From: Hsuehochloa calcarea
Lineage: Eukaryota; Streptophyta; Magnoliopsida; Poales; Poaceae
Reading direction: 5' to 3'
DNA length: 64,000 nt
Assembly: GCA_036346395.1 (NCBI GenBank)
Contig: CM070594.1
Location: 33,017,385 to 33,081,384 of the forward strand
A program made the translations under genes and the position numbers. Of the stretch, positions 12,512-24,660 are shown one piece after another; position 1 is the first letter of the stretch, and each line of letters starts with the position of its first letter. The notes under the pieces are model-generated. The model was not told the origin of the DNA. It did not search any database and was given only the letters and a program-made list of their open reading frames with translations.

Positions 12512-14889
12512 TGTAACACCCCAACCCAACACTGAGCCTGGAACACCACTAAACTACCCTAACAACTAATATACATCAACACACTATGAAATTTCAGCAA
12601 GCAAAACAATAATAAAACCTGTCCACGGGTCACAATAGAACATGAATAAAGATTGATAAAGCATGAACAAATAAGCAAGGAAAACATAACTAGGTAAGCA
12701 ATCCAAAACAACACCAAACTAATGAATCTGAAGCGCCGAAACAAATAGACTAGTCCAAAATATTAACCTAAATTTTATTCAATTTCTAACAAGTCCTAGA
12801 GTAATCCAGCAATAATGAATAAAAAGGTTCTCATGGCAAATAATCATGTGGCTGGAGTATGAAATTATCCCATGTGCTCTATTCGCTCTCAATCGTGACA
12901 CCCTCGAAGATCACCTAAAAACAACAGAAGAGCAAGGGTGAGTCCATGACTCAGAAAATGCATGAATATACAACGAATAATGATAAATCAACAGAATTCA
13001 ATAACTTCATTATCATCACATGTACTTCTATTAATATTCTCGTATTGTTCTATTCTCTTTGTTTAACACCTATTCATCTCATATCAATGCAACTCTACTC
13101 TGTATGTCCACATGCACTTCTTCACGTATACCGGTATAGCGTGAGTGAATGCTCGCGACAACATTTACTCTCAAGCCCGCTCCTCCTCAAGGATCGGGGA
13201 CCTCCTCCACTCCCGTGGAGTTGTGATCAATGATGATCACCTGCTCATATGCAAAGATGCTTATGAATGCAAAAATATAAAATTTCATCATATTCATCAT
13301 ATCCAATTTTCCTCATGTTCGTCAATAAGATAAAGTCATACCATTCCATTGCTTACAATTAAATAAAAATAAAAGCACAACAATAATGGTATTGAAAGAT
13401 AAAGAATCATAGTGATCAATCATTGATCGCTGTCTACCATGCACTTACCTCAACCGTGCGAAGGTGGAAGACGCGAAGAGGGCGCTGCCCCCGGAACCAA
13501 ACTCTCACTTGGATTAATTTAACAAGCACTCTAAGATAGCTATTCTGGACAAAACCAAATTAGGAGAAAATACAAAGTCGCTATAATCTCTAGCGCAAAC
13601 CCAACTCCAAAACACTAAATATTGATCTGTCCCCTCGACAGACAGCCATAATCTAAAATTCATAACGTTTTGACCAGAAGTCCAAATGAGGCGTTCTTGG
13701 TCCCTCTAGAAATCTTATCAAATTCCCCGCCTAACCCTAGTTGATGAGTTTTCCAGATTCGGTCATCTTCTACTCTTACTAAACTGATTAACAGAATAAG
13801 TAATTTTCATCGGAGTTTTTGGACAGTGACACTAAATCCAACGTAACTTTCCGTAAACAAGGCCAAATTTTAAGGTCTTTAGCTTTCTGGAAAGTTAATA
13901 AAATCCTATACAATAACCTAGTTGATGAGACTTTCTTATTTGGCCATCTTCTGTGTCTAATAAGCAGATGAAACTCTGTAACTATAATCTGTCAGACAGA
14001 AAATACTGTAGTAGAAGAAAATTCATAACTTTAAATTAGTTTATCAAAAATTGGAGATGTTTACCAATCTGGAAAGCTTAAGAAATTTCCTACAACAATT
14101 GTGTTGGGTGAAATACAAGAATTAGCTTTAAATAAATCATAATTAATAAACAAGATGACTGCTAATATTCGTCAGACTCTCTAGAAAGTACTATAGAAAT
14201 CAACGTAACTTTTAAACCACAACTCCAAATTGGGTGATCTTTAAGCTTATGGAAAGATGAGAACGAGCCCTACAATTCTCTAGAAAACGAAATACTCCAA
14301 TTCGGAATCTATCTACACGAAACTTGACGAACAAACAGTATGCAAATCTATGAACCTACACGCAACAACACAACGAAAATATGATCAGTGAAAACTAAAG
14401 ATCAAACTTGCCTCAACCAGTGGGGAGATCATCGTTACCCCTTGAAAACATGGCTGAGGCTCACTGAAGATCTCACGTGAGGAACCCTATCTTCCCGGTC
14501 CTCCTGCTTCTCACCCTCGACAGGTGCAGCCCGGTTTCTCCCTCCTTTGTAGTCCTGGATAGCAGCGAGGAAAAAGCACCGAGGGAGAGGAGCCACGCCG
14601 GGGAACCAAACCAGGGAGGAGATGGCCAGAAAGGAGGAGTGCGCAAGGGGAAGGGGAGACGAGGGCGGCCAATGGGGTGGCGACTAGGGTTTGGGGGTAG
14701 GCACCCCCCCTTTTGGCCGGCTCCCTCCTTGGCCGGCTCCCCCCTTGGGTCTCCTAGGCCGCGGCCCGAGGCCCACGTTGGCGGGGATTCACGTAAACCC
14801 CCCTCAAAACCTCTGAAATTTTTATTTTTTATTTGATTCTTTCTCCCGAATCCGCTTCTATTTGCCTGATTAAATTTTGGGGTATTACA
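12512..14889 (-). repeat. Ty3/gypsy 3' LTR (element G1)
   Basis: On the minus strand it starts TGTAATACCCCAAAATTT (14889) and ends GGTTGGGGTGTTACA (12512), giving inverted ends and 2378 bp. A purine-rich tract (about 14890-14915, minus TTTAAGGGAGTAGAA) lies immediately upstream, the expected polypurine tract, and integrase-coding sequence lies beyond it in the right orientation. The GC-rich segment at 14477-14830 has open frames but is LTR sequence. The 5' LTR is not in the window. Confidence 0.75.
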
Positions 14890-15010
14890 TTCTACTCCCT
14901 TAAATGGAATTCAACCCCGAATTCTAACCAAGCTTAACGTGCCAGAATAAGTCCACTAGAATTATACTGACAATGCCACATACCTGTTATGAATAATTCT
15001 AGGTAAAGCT
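14890..15010 (-). other. Polypurine tract and pol 3' end of G1
   Basis: The purine-rich minus-strand stretch next to the LTR at 14890-14915 would prime plus-strand DNA synthesis. The remaining bases are the region between the integrase C-terminus and that tract. Confidence 0.55.
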
Positions 15011-16500
15011 GCCGCATGCGGGACTCCAATTCCCAAGTGGCCTCCCTCTCAATCTGCTATGTCAACAACACCTTGACGTATACCAACGTCTTGTGCCTCA
15101 GCACTCGCTCTGACCTCTCTAGAATACGCATCGGATGCGACTCAATTGTGAGTTTTTGCTCAATAGTCAGCGGCTCTAATGAAATCTTATGCTCTGGGTC
15201 TCTCAAAAACTTTCTCAGCATCGAGATGTGAAACACATTGTGAACTCCACACATGGACTCAAAAAGGTCCAAGCGGTAGGCTAACTTCCCAATTCTTGCA
15301 ATAATCGAGAACGGTCCAACGTACCTAGGGCTAAGCTTCCCTTTGGTACCAAATTGGACAATACCTTTAGTGGGAGACACTCTCAAGAGCACCTGGTCAC
15401 CCCCCGCAAACTCCAAGTCACGTCTCCTCACATCTGCATAGCTTTTCTATCTGCTCTGAGCTGCTAACAGATTCTGCCTCACCATGGCCACGCGCTCAAC
15501 GGTCTTCTGAATCCAGTCCGGAGACAAAACTGCCTTCTCACCCACTGCATCCCAACAAAGTGGTGATATGCATTTCCGCCCATGCAGAACCTCGAATGGT
15601 GCAGCTGTAATACTGGAATGGTAGCTATTGTTATAAGCAAACTCTGCAAGTGACAACTGGTCCTCCCAACTACCCTTCCAAGACAGAACACAAGTGCACA
15701 ACATATCCTCCAAAATCTTAATAGTGTGCTATGACTGCCCACCTGTTTGAGGGTGAAACGATGTACTAAGACGAAGCTGTGTGCCCAACGCACCCTGCAG
15801 ACTCTCCCAGAATTTGGAGACAAACTTCGCGTCCCTATCTGAAATGATGGTCTTTGGCATACCATGCAGTCTCACAATCTCACGCACATAAATAGGAGCT
15901 AGATCGCTTACTGAACTTGTCGTGCAGATAGGAATTAAGTGCATAGACTTGCTGAAACGATCCACCACTACCCAAACTGCATCCTTCCCTCGCGGCGAAC
16001 AAGGTAACGCCACCACAAAGCCCATAGAGATATCATCCCAAGGCCACTGGGGAACCTCCAGAGGCTGCAACAACCATGTAGGATGCTTTTGCTCGTCTTT
16101 CACTTGCTAACAAACACCACAAGAAGCTACATAATTAGCAATGTCCACCTTCATCCTTTTTCACCAGAAATTCTGTTTCAGATCTTGATATATCTTAGTC
16201 TCACCAGGATAAACAGTGTACAGAGTACGATGATCCTCCCTTAAGATATCATCTTTGACCTTCGCCCTTTGCGGCATACAAAGGCGACCTTTAAACCTCA
16301 AAGCACCAGATTCATCCATGCTAAAATCTCCCTCTTTGCCCTCATCCAAACAATTCCTGACCCCCTGTAATAACCGGTCACTCTGCTGTGCTTCCCGCAC
16401 ACGATCTGGAATAGCTGACTTAAGGATCAACTGTGTGTCAACATGTGCTGTGCCCGCATAACAATAAGATATCCCCATGCGATAAAAATCAGCAGTGAGG
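15011..16500 (-). pseudogene. Ty3/gypsy integrase (G1)
   Basis: Read on the minus strand, the domains come in order: the H2C2 zinc-binding end (HRTLYTVYPGETKIYQDL, 16478-16161), the catalytic core (DAVWVVVDRFSKSMH, then SDRDAKFVSKFW, then HPQTGGQS at 16103-15729), the AEFAYNNSYHSS block (15713-15447), and the C-terminal GKLSPRYVGPF and GVHNVFHISML blocks (15431-15057). The tail reads like the short chromodomain-type end of plant chromoviruses (EREATWELESRMR over about 15050-15010). In-frame stops at about 16110, 15728 and 15440 separate the blocks, so no intact protein is made. The Asp of both DDE positions is present; the Glu falls just after a stop. Confidence 0.88.
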
Positions 16501-17583
16501 CAATCTAGAGTGGCGGGAGTCGCCTTGTGACTAAGAGCATCTGCAACAACATTGGTCTTGCCTGGATGATACTATATAGTAAGATCGTAATCCTTGATCA
16601 ACTTCAACCACCTCCTTTGCCTCAAATTCAGATCTTTCTGAGTGAAAATATACTTGACACTCTTGTGATCTGTGAAAATATCACAAGACTCGTCGTACAG
16701 ATAATGCCTCCAAATCTTGAGAGCAAAGACAACCGCAGCTAGCTCTAAGTCATGAGTGGGATAATTCTGTCCGTGCTTCTTTAACTGCCTCGATGCATAA
16801 GCAGTCACCTTACCGTCTTGCATAAGAACGCAGCCAAGACCCACTCGAGATGCATCTGAAAAGACTGTGAACCTCTTCTCTGGCTCGAGAAGAGTGAGAA
16901 TAGGAGAGGTCACCAACCTCTCCTTCAAAGTGCAGAAACTGCGCTCACACTCATCAGTCCACTGGAATCTCACACCTTTCTGAGTAAGCTGAGACATCGG
17001 CTTGGCGATGATAGAGAAATCCTGCACAAAACACCGATAGTAACCAGCCAAACCCAAGAAACTCCTCACCTCCTTCACATTAGTCGGCCTCTTCCGGTCC
17101 ACCACTGTGGAGACCTTGCTTGGATCAACAGCAATGCCCTGAGGATTTATCACATGACCCAGAAAATCCACTTCTGAAATCCAGAACTCATATTTTTTAA
17201 ACTTAGCATAGAACTTGTGCTCTCTCAAAGTCTCTAAGACTAGCGTCAAAAGACGCTCATGATCCTCATTGGTCTTGAAATAGATAAGAATATCATCAAT
17301 GAACACCACCACGAAGTCATCCAAATACTCGTGCAACATGTTGTTCATGGTCTCCATAAAAATGGCAGGTGCATTAGTAAATCCAAAAGACATAACTTTA
17401 CACTCGTAATGCTCAATACTCGTGCACATGGATTTGATTATACCCTGACTGGAGATTGATCTTGGAGAACACCTGAGCTCCACTCAACTGATCAAACAAA
17501 TCCTCAATGCGAGGCAATGGATATTTATTCTTGGCCGTGATTGCATTAAGCGCACGATAATCAACACACATGCGTCAATTGAT
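16501..17583 (-). pseudogene. Ty3/gypsy RT-RNase H (G1), mostly open
   Basis: A 303-codon frame (17483-16572) is the best preserved gypsy piece. It holds FGFTNAPAIFMETMN, the catalytic FIDDILIY, FLGHVINPQGIAVDP, SFLGLAGYYRCF, then RNase H with FSDASRVGLGCVLMQ, DLELAAVVFALK and FTDHKSVKYIF, so all RT and RNase H acidic residues I can place are intact. Upstream, MCVDYRALNA lies at about 17570-17540 in a different frame. Downstream a stop at about 16571 precedes the linker to integrase. RT is split from its N-terminal part by an insert at 17584-18473. Confidence 0.88.
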
Positions 17584-18473
17584 GAGTCACGGCGGCCCGA
17601 TCTTCTGATAGGTTCGATTTGGTTCGTCGTGAGGACGTTGACGCTTTGAGGCTTCCGACCAACAGATCGTCACCTCGCAATTCGCTACACCCGCACGCCT
17701 GTCGTTATCGACCACGCTTGCACGCGATCGACCTTACCACGAAGGTTATTGTTCCTGCAAGCAATCGAAGCAACTCACAAGAACAAGGTAGATGCAATCT
17801 GAATTGTATTGCGGATATGGATGAAGTTTACAAGTGGGGTTCCTTAAACCGATAATCGGCGAAACTGCAATTGGCAGAATAATCTAAGAAAAACCCGCCT
17901 CTGAACTATGGCGGCTACTGTATATATGTAGGGGAACGTGAGGAGATCGACCTAGGGTTGTGCGGCCGTGGGATGAACCGTACACAACCTGGACTCCGAC
18001 CTCGTTACGTTTACAAAGTCTTATTAGTTTCCAAAACGGTGACGCAGCACCTTGTGTTGCGTATTTACGTCGAAGATCCGGTCGTAGGATGGTCCTAGGG
18101 TGGTCTTGAGGAGTCCATGCTATCTTTGGTCGTAGATTGTGTCCAACGAGTACTGTGCTCGCTTTTCTGGTCGTAGATTGCTCCAATCGAATCAACTAGT
18201 CTAGGTCTTCTTTTAGTGGTCGTAGATCTTCTTGCAGTGGTCGTAGACCTTCTTGAACTGGTCGTAGTCCTAGATTCCTGAGTATAAGTAAATCATCTCC
18301 ATTAGGCAGCATCATAGAGTTCTCAAATAATACACTCAGCCCTAGAAACGACTTTACCTGATCGATTAAGTGACGTGCTCTAGCTCTTGTCATGGGACCG
18401 TGTAGTTCATCACCCAGATCTGGAGGGTCTTGTGTCCTGCGTGTATCCGAAGGAGGGATGTCCTCATCATCAA
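17584..18473 (-). mobile_element. ~0.9-kb insert in the G1 reverse transcriptase
   Basis: The RT reading stops after VLFTEKKD at about 18475 and resumes with MCVDYRALNA at about 17570. The bases CAATTGA occur at both joints, consistent with a target duplication of about 7 bp (5-8 possible). On the minus strand the insert starts TGATGAGGACATCC and ends near GTGACTCAT. It carries a 94-codon frame (18480-18196) with GPMTRARARHLIDQVKSFLG, a phrase typical of the pol 3' end of other grass gypsy elements, then three imperfect copies of an LRPLQEDLRP-type repeat, and a second 103-codon frame (18195-17884). It is probably a small non-autonomous LTR-type element or solo LTR; the class is not settled. 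Confidence 0.5.
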
Positions 18474-18938
18474 TTGTCATCCTTCTTCTCTGTAAATAGA
18501 ACAGGAGCTCCTCATGGTGACACAGTATGCCTGATCAAACCTTTAGCCAATAAATCGTCCAACTGCTTCCTCAACTCATCTTGAAACGGACGTGCTAGTC
18601 GACATGGAGACATCGAGATGGGCCGAGTACCCGGAACGAGATTAATGCGAAACTCCACGTCTCGCACAGGTGGCAAGCCCGGAAGCTCAGTCGGGAACAC
18701 ATCTGGATAACCACTAACCGCTGGAATCTCCTCGATCTGCGAAGCCACGCTCGGTTTCTCAGCAAGAGCTAAAAGAAGCTCAGTTTTCACTACACGATGA
18801 CCCAGAAATAGTCTGACTAACACCGAAAGAGAACGCGAAGGCGCACTCCCCTGAAAGTTCAAAGTCTCCCCAAACGGGGTCTGCACAGAGACTGTCCTAC
18901 ATAAATAGGATATCACGGCTCGGTAAGAGTGCAACCAA
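18474..18938 (-). pseudogene. Ty3/gypsy protease-RT junction (G1), 5' end cut
   Basis: The minus frame 18934-18512 includes LPGLPPVRDVEFRINLVPGT and LDDLLAKGLIRHTVSP, the conserved start of gypsy RT, preceded by the tail of the protease region. The next codon, normally Trp of SPWGAPVLF, reads TGA/TAG-like stop, then GAPVLFTEKKD. The 5' part ends at 18938, where the LTR of another element starts, so gag and most of protease are missing. Confidence 0.75.
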
Positions 18939-20606
18939 TGTGCTGCTAGGTACCGCTAACGACTAGTGGACATAAAAGAGTTTTCGAGTCACAACCGATT
19001 ACACACTTAAAGCACTAGGATTTGATTTGGATGGTGATCCAAATTCTTGTAGGCCACGAGTTCCTAATGAGCCTCAAGTACGAGACCCATCATGGATGCC
19101 TATATATAGAGGGGTGGTGGCATAGGGTGATAATGATCTTTGAAAGAACTCATGAAACCCTAATAGCCACGCCTTCCTCATACCACACTACCGGCGCTAG
19201 CACTCCAGCGCATGGTATCTCTACCCCGTACGTGTGGATACCTTGGAGGTGTTGTTACGAAGCATCAACACTAGGACGATTCGCAACTCGTGACGATCAT
19301 AAGACTCAGAGAAGAAGTTGCGAAGTATCAGCATTAGGATGATCCGCGACTCGTGACGATCACAAGACTCGGAGAAGAAGACGCGTGGCGAGTACAACTG
19401 CATCAACTCGCTACATTGACTCTACTTCCGCTAAGAGTCGGTGCGTCTAGTGGTAATCTCAAGATCTATTACTAGCAAAGGTTCCTTGGTTGCGTGGTAA
19501 ATTTTATTTTGTGCTGTCGTAGGCTTCCCGCGTTCCTTTAGAGCGGTCGCCGGCGTCTCGCCGGTGGCGAAGGGTACCAGTGGGTAGCTGGCGCTGTTGT
19601 GCACTCGCCGATGCACTTACTAGCAGCTGGGATAGATTGTGGTGGCCGGCAGCGAGTTCGAAGCGGCGGAGGCGATCTGGTGTTGTCGAACGGGAGCTCC
19701 GGCGACGCTCCGGCAGCTAGGAAAGGCGCACAAGGTAGCCCTGGCAATGGCGGACCCGACGGCGTGCTCAACGTTGACGTGGCATCTCTGGCGACAGCGC
19801 AATTCGGAGAAAACAGTGGCAGCGACAAAACCCTGGAACTCCAATTGCGGCGGCGCTAGAGCGATTAGGGTGCAGTACTGGAGGGTTTGAGGTGTGGGGA
19901 CAAGGGCGAACCCGGGGGCGCCTTTTATAGGGCTGGCGGGCCAGATTTGGAAGATCCCAATTCGAGTCCGTAACAAACACGAAAGAACAATCCAAGATTC
20001 TTGGAGATAGAGGTTGATTCGGGATTTGATTCCAACCGAAACGGGTGTGAGAGGGATAGCGATGAGATCTGAAGCATTTTCTAGAAGGAGTTTAGTTGGA
20101 GATTAAATCTTTTAGATTCTGAGCTCGAGCTCGACAATGGCGTGGCGCGCAAGCCATGGGGAGAAGATGACCCGGAGACGACGATGCGGCGGGGTCCACT
20201 TGGCAAGGAGATAGGATCGCAGCGCGGGAGAGAGAAACTGAAAGGATGCGGCGGCGAGCCGGCCGCACAAAGGTCGGGCCGTGTGGAATAGGATTGGGTT
20301 TCGGCCCAACACTGTTCCAAAGATTTTTAAATGACTTTTCTTTTTAGAAAATTTCAGAAAATCCAAATAGCAATTAGAAAATAGCAAATGAACTCAAAAA
20401 ATTCTAGAAAATATATCCAAGCACATAGAATCCAAATAAAATAGTTTTCATAATTGTTGATGTTGGGATTAATCATATTAAATTGTTTTGATGCTAAAAG
20501 TCCATATTAAGTTTTAATTAAAAATTCAAATAAATTCCAAAGGGTGAATTTTCTCCCTACTAACTATTCAAAGGATTTTTAAGACTCGGAAAATTGGGAT
20601 GTTACA
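18939..20606 (-). repeat. Ty3/gypsy 3' LTR (element G2)
   Basis: On the minus strand it starts TGTAACATCCCAATTTTCC at 20606 and ends CCTAGCAGCACA at 18939: TG...CA, 1668 bp. A purine tract (minus TTTAAAGGGGGAGGTT, about 20607-20622) and integrase in the same orientation lie upstream. It abuts the G1 protease-RT coding sequence, so G2 most likely inserted into G1. Minus-strand TATAAAA lies at 19928-19922. GC-rich frames inside it (19538-19995, 20081-20387) are not supported as genes. Confidence 0.7.
19922..19934 (-). promoter_or_regulatory. TATA box of the G2 LTR
   Basis: The minus strand reads CCCTATAAAAGGCGCC, a strong TATA box in GC-rich context about 0.67 kb into the LTR. Confidence 0.55.
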
Positions 20607-21785
20607 AACCTCCCCCTTTAAAGGAATCTCAACCCCGAGATTCAAGCTAGCTAGAGAAGAGGCTAGGGAACTCAGCTTTCAGGTCTTCTTTACGCTCCTA
20701 CGTTGCTTCTCCTTCTGAGTTGTTGCTCTACTGAACTTTGCAAAAATAAACGGTCTTGCTTCTTGTATGACGCTCTGCGACATCTAAAATCTTGACTGGC
20801 TACTCTTTGTATGTGAGATCTTCTTTCAACTCAATTGAATCCAATGGGGCTTGTTTTTCTGGCACACGAATATATTTCTTCAACTAAGAAACATGAAAGA
20901 CATCATGCACTCCTACTAACGATTGCGGTAGCTCCAATTGATAAGCAACTTCTCCACAGCGTTCCAAAATCTTCAATGGACAAACATACCTAGGGGCAAG
21001 CTTCCCTTTGGCATGAAACCTTTTTACACCTCGGAGTTGAGTAACTCGGAGATAAACAAAGTCTTCAAACTCAAAGCTGAGATCACGGCGACGATTATCA
21101 GCATAGCTTTTCTGCCTCGACTTAGCTATCTTCAACCTTTCTATGATCATGGCCACTTGTTGTTCTGCTTCTTGGATATTATCTAGTCCAAATACCAAAC
21201 GTTCAGTTGTTTCTGACCAATTCAAAGGGGTTCTGCAAGCATGACCATACAAAACTTCAAATGATGACATTTGCAGACTGGCTTGATAACCATTGTTGTC
21301 GAGAATTCTGCATACGATAAACGCTTGTCCCAACTGGTAGCATTGGCTAGAGCACAAGCTCTCAACATATCCTCTAATATTTGATTGACTCTCTCAGTCT
21401 GTCCATATGTCTGAGGATGATAAACAGTACTGAAATTCAGATGAGTTACTAATGCTTCATGCAGACTCTGCCAGAAACATGAGGTGAACTGAAACCCACG
21501 ATATGGCACTATCTTTTTAGGCACACCGTGCAAACTGACGATTCTCAACATATATAACTCTGCAAGGCGATCTCTTGAGTAAGTGGTTTTGACCGGCAAA
21601 AAATGGGCAACTTTGGTCAAACGATCAACTATTACCTAAATTGAATCGTAACCCGATTGAGTCCTGGGTAAACCCGTAATGAAATCCATTCCGATCTCTT
21701 CCCACTTCCACTTTGGAATCTTCAGCGGTTGTAACAAACCTGTTGGTCTATGATGTTCTGCTTTTACTTTCTGACACACGTTCTT
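20607..21785 (-). pseudogene. Ty3/gypsy integrase (G2), broken
   Basis: The minus strand gives the integrase core and C-terminus. Blocks are KVAHFLPVKTTYSRDRLAEL (about 21617), HPQTYGQTERVNQILEDMLR, then after a frameshift NNGYQASLQMSSFEVLYGHA, GKLAPRYVCPLKILE and GVHDVFHVS, and finally a chromodomain-like tail (KVQ-SNNSEGEAT) to about 20640. The second catalytic Asp block, normally SDRG, reads PYRG, so the active site is lost. The polypurine tract follows directly at 20607. The reading ends near 21785, where LTR-like sequence of another copy takes over. Confidence 0.8.
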
Positions 21786-23062
21786 CTCTTCCCTTTTTCC
21801 TCACGTTCCTCCTCCTTTCTCCTAATGGTCGAGCAAGGAGGCAGTAGCAGCACTGACCTTGGGCTAGAAGGGGGTGGCACTACAGGGCAGGGGTGGCACT
21901 ATAGTAAGAGGGGCGACGCTACAGTACAAGGCTAGGGTTTGGCTGGCCTTCCCCCTCTCTTACTTAAGTGGTGGTCGGGCCCCCTTGGGCCATGGGCCAA
22001 GTTGTCCCATTTTCCTTACCCGATCTAAAATTCTAAATTTTAAATAATAGAAGGATATTACAGTAGTACCCATTGTATCAGTAGCAAAACAACTCTAACT
22101 TATTCATCTAAACTCCAAATCTTGACATCTAATGCTTTCTAGAATCCACATTTAAAATCCTACAACTTCCTAGTTATGACGAATTTCTGATTCTACAATT
22201 TTCTGCCCCGTCTCCTTCCCCTAAAACTGTCCCTTAATGCATGCAATCGCTCGCTTCATAATTTTATATCTGAATGATACCAGTTATGGAAACTTATCAA
22301 AATTTTCTAACTTATTCAAGTTATCACAAATTTCTAATCATTTCATTTACTATGTGAAAATAGCCTGACAACACGATCTCTGCCAATGACGCCCGAAATC
22401 TGGATAGCGACCTCGCCGAGGCCGTAACATTTTGCTCGCTAATCCGAATCTAATGATATAGACCTTCATGGAAATCTAACTAAAATATATACAACTTTTC
22501 TCATTGGATGAAATCCTGAATTTGAGCCTAAACACCTCGAATTTCCCCGCAATGTTCTGCATCGAACCTTGATGAATAGGACATGCTGAAACCTAACTTT
22601 CCCCTAAGAAAAACGATCTATGAACTTAACAGCAACTAATTCATGGCAATTATAGGGATTACCGGGCGTTACCCTCGAAGAACACGAGGGATCACGGAAA
22701 CCCCGCAATTTTCCTCTCTTCCTCTTCTTTCTTCCTTGTTTCTTTTCTTCTCCTTCCTTCTTCTTGTTAGCCGAATCATTGTTGTCCTCCTTGATCTCCC
22801 CTATGGCCAGTAGCAAAGGACAGGGATGGCAGTGCCGAGAGGAAGGGGCCGGTGGGTGGCGCATCAAGGGAGAAGGGGCGGCGCCAACAGGGAGGAGCAA
22901 GGGGTGGCGGCTAGGGTTTGGGAGTGCTACCCCTTATGGCCAGCCATCCAGCCCTCCTTGGGCTGCGACACCATTGTCCCAATTTTTCAAATCGCCCCCT
23001 ATTTTAATCGCTTAATTTTCTCTCTAATTCTTTTAGTTCTCCTATTGCAATTCTGGATATTA
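21786..23062. repeat. LTR-like debris of gypsy type
   Basis: Two segments each end in GGATATTACA (about 22067 and 23062), and each carries a GC-rich gggcc-type stretch like that in the G1 LTR (CTAGGGTTTGG). They look like LTR pieces of related families, but no complete pair, primer site or target duplication is visible. Open frames at 22604-23122 are not supported as genes. Confidence 0.4.
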
Positions 23063-23916
23063 CAATATATCTTTGCTTTCACAGCACGTTGGTATATAAA
23101 TTATTTTAATTTTCGGATGTGACCCTTCTCCCGCCTCCTCTCGCTAGGCTAAACATTATACAACTAATTAATGTACTGTAGAACGAAGTAAAACAATGGG
23201 TACACCACAATATTAAAAACAAAAGTCTCAAGAGCATTAGCGGCAATCAATAGATAGTAGTCCTACGCATGTTTTTTTTTTAACTATAGTACAAGATTTG
23301 CGCAATTTAGTATTTTGGGGAGCATAGAAGCACTACCCAAGTGAGAATGTAAAAACAGGAATAACCATTTCAAAATTCTGAAATATTCAAGTGAGAATGT
23401 AAAACAGTATGCGTTCGTTGTTCACATCAGTCATCACCAAGTCCTAACTGACATGAAATTTCAACCATGCAATGTTGGATTCTTGTATCCACTACAATAA
23501 CATCCACAAGCTAAAGGAGGCCGGAGAAGGATCACATTGTAAAATTATAAATATTACCACGCCAGTTATAACTTCACAACATGTTGGTATATAAATTGTT
23601 TTAAATTTTTACTTTAATTCATCTTTAGACGGGTTGTCAACCAGAGTAGAGAGTGAACTAATATTTTTCCCAAACTCAATCTATACCGACGAGTTAGAAG
23701 GAATAAGTTTATAGGACATCTATGTACTAATTATATGCATCTCTATAATAATTACCTCTCCACGATAACCCTCTAAATATTTTATTACTTTTTGTTTGGT
23801 TTATCTATAGGTCTTTGTGCATCCTTAATGAGTGCCCTTGCAGCTATACGTGACTACGTCAATTTCGTTGTCCAGGTGAGGATCAACGTGATTGCTAATC
23901 CTCTTTATCAAGGGTT
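23063..23916. other. Left flank of the CACTA element
   Basis: AT-rich, no gene. A phrase GTTGGTATATAAATT occurs twice, near 23090 and 23584, both followed by TTTTAA, suggesting an old duplication or a small element. The last three bases (GTT, 23914-23916) are the left copy of the CACTA target duplication. Confidence 0.4.
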
Positions 23917-23938
23917 CACTACAAGAAATCTGCTGAAC
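23917..23938. repeat. CACTA left terminal inverted repeat
   Basis: 22 bp starting CACTACAAGAAATC and ending GCTGAAC, preceded by the GTT target duplication. It is identical in reverse complement to 53719-53740. Confidence 0.95.
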
Positions 23939-24230
23939 GGTGACAATCAGAATTTGTCACGGATCTGTGTTTTTTGTCACAGTATGAGATCTGTGACGCT
24001 CCCATGACGAAAAATCGAATCGTCACCTATAGTGCGTTGCTGATAGGTTTCTGTGACGAAGTAGCGAAATCGTCATAGACTTAGTGATGAAACCATTGTC
24101 GTCACGAATTTTATGACGCTGCCACGTCAGATTCTTATTGTCATTGGTAGTTCGGTCGAGCCACGCAGATCCGATGTGGTCGTTGGTTTGTGACGATGTC
24201 TCACCAGTCATAATGTGAGTTAGGCCCATG
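23939..24230. repeat. CACTA left subterminal repeats
   Basis: Many short motifs of the form TGTGACG, CGTCAC, CGTCATAG and TTGTCAC occur on both strands (for example at 23940, 23956, 23974, 23992, 24030, 24052, 24110). In the CACTA family such subterminal motifs bind the TNPA protein; here the role is inferred from position and pattern. Confidence 0.7.
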
Positions 24231-24660
24231 TTAATTTTGTCATAATTTCTACAAGGCCCATTTTGATTCCATTCTGTAGGCCCAACTTATTTTAGGTTAG
24301 CCCAAATTGCAGGCCCAAATTTTTTTGGGTGTAGCCCTTTTTGATGTTTTTTGGATGTAGCCCATTTTGACATTCTGAAAAACACAATATATTTCTAGGC
24401 TAAAACCATTTTGGCCCAGATAGCCCAGTTTTATCAGGGCCAGGCCCTTTGCCAATTCAGAAACCCATTTTCGAATTTCACAACGGTTTGGCCCAAAGAC
24501 ATCCATCTGCACAAAAACATTACAAGCATATACAATAAGATCATGTCATGTCATAATAGCAACATCCAACACATTGTTCCCAGGTTACATGCATCCAGCA
24601 TAGTTCACAAAATAACAGTATCCCAGATCACAGTGCCATCAAACCACAAACTACATCAGT
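24231..24660. other. Noncoding CACTA sequence downstream of the TNPA-like gene
   Basis: Contains repeated phrases built on AGGCCCA/TAGCCCA (24245-24500), otherwise no gene. It lies between the subterminal repeats and the stop codon of the TNPA-like gene, so it holds that gene's 3' untranslated region. Confidence 0.4.

Noticed and set aside
14477..14836. 119-codon frame at the gypsy LTR
   Set aside because: Lies wholly inside the G1 LTR near its border and shows no known domain.
17259..17459. Plus-strand frame within the G1 RT
   Set aside because: Antisense shadow of the RT frame on the minus strand.
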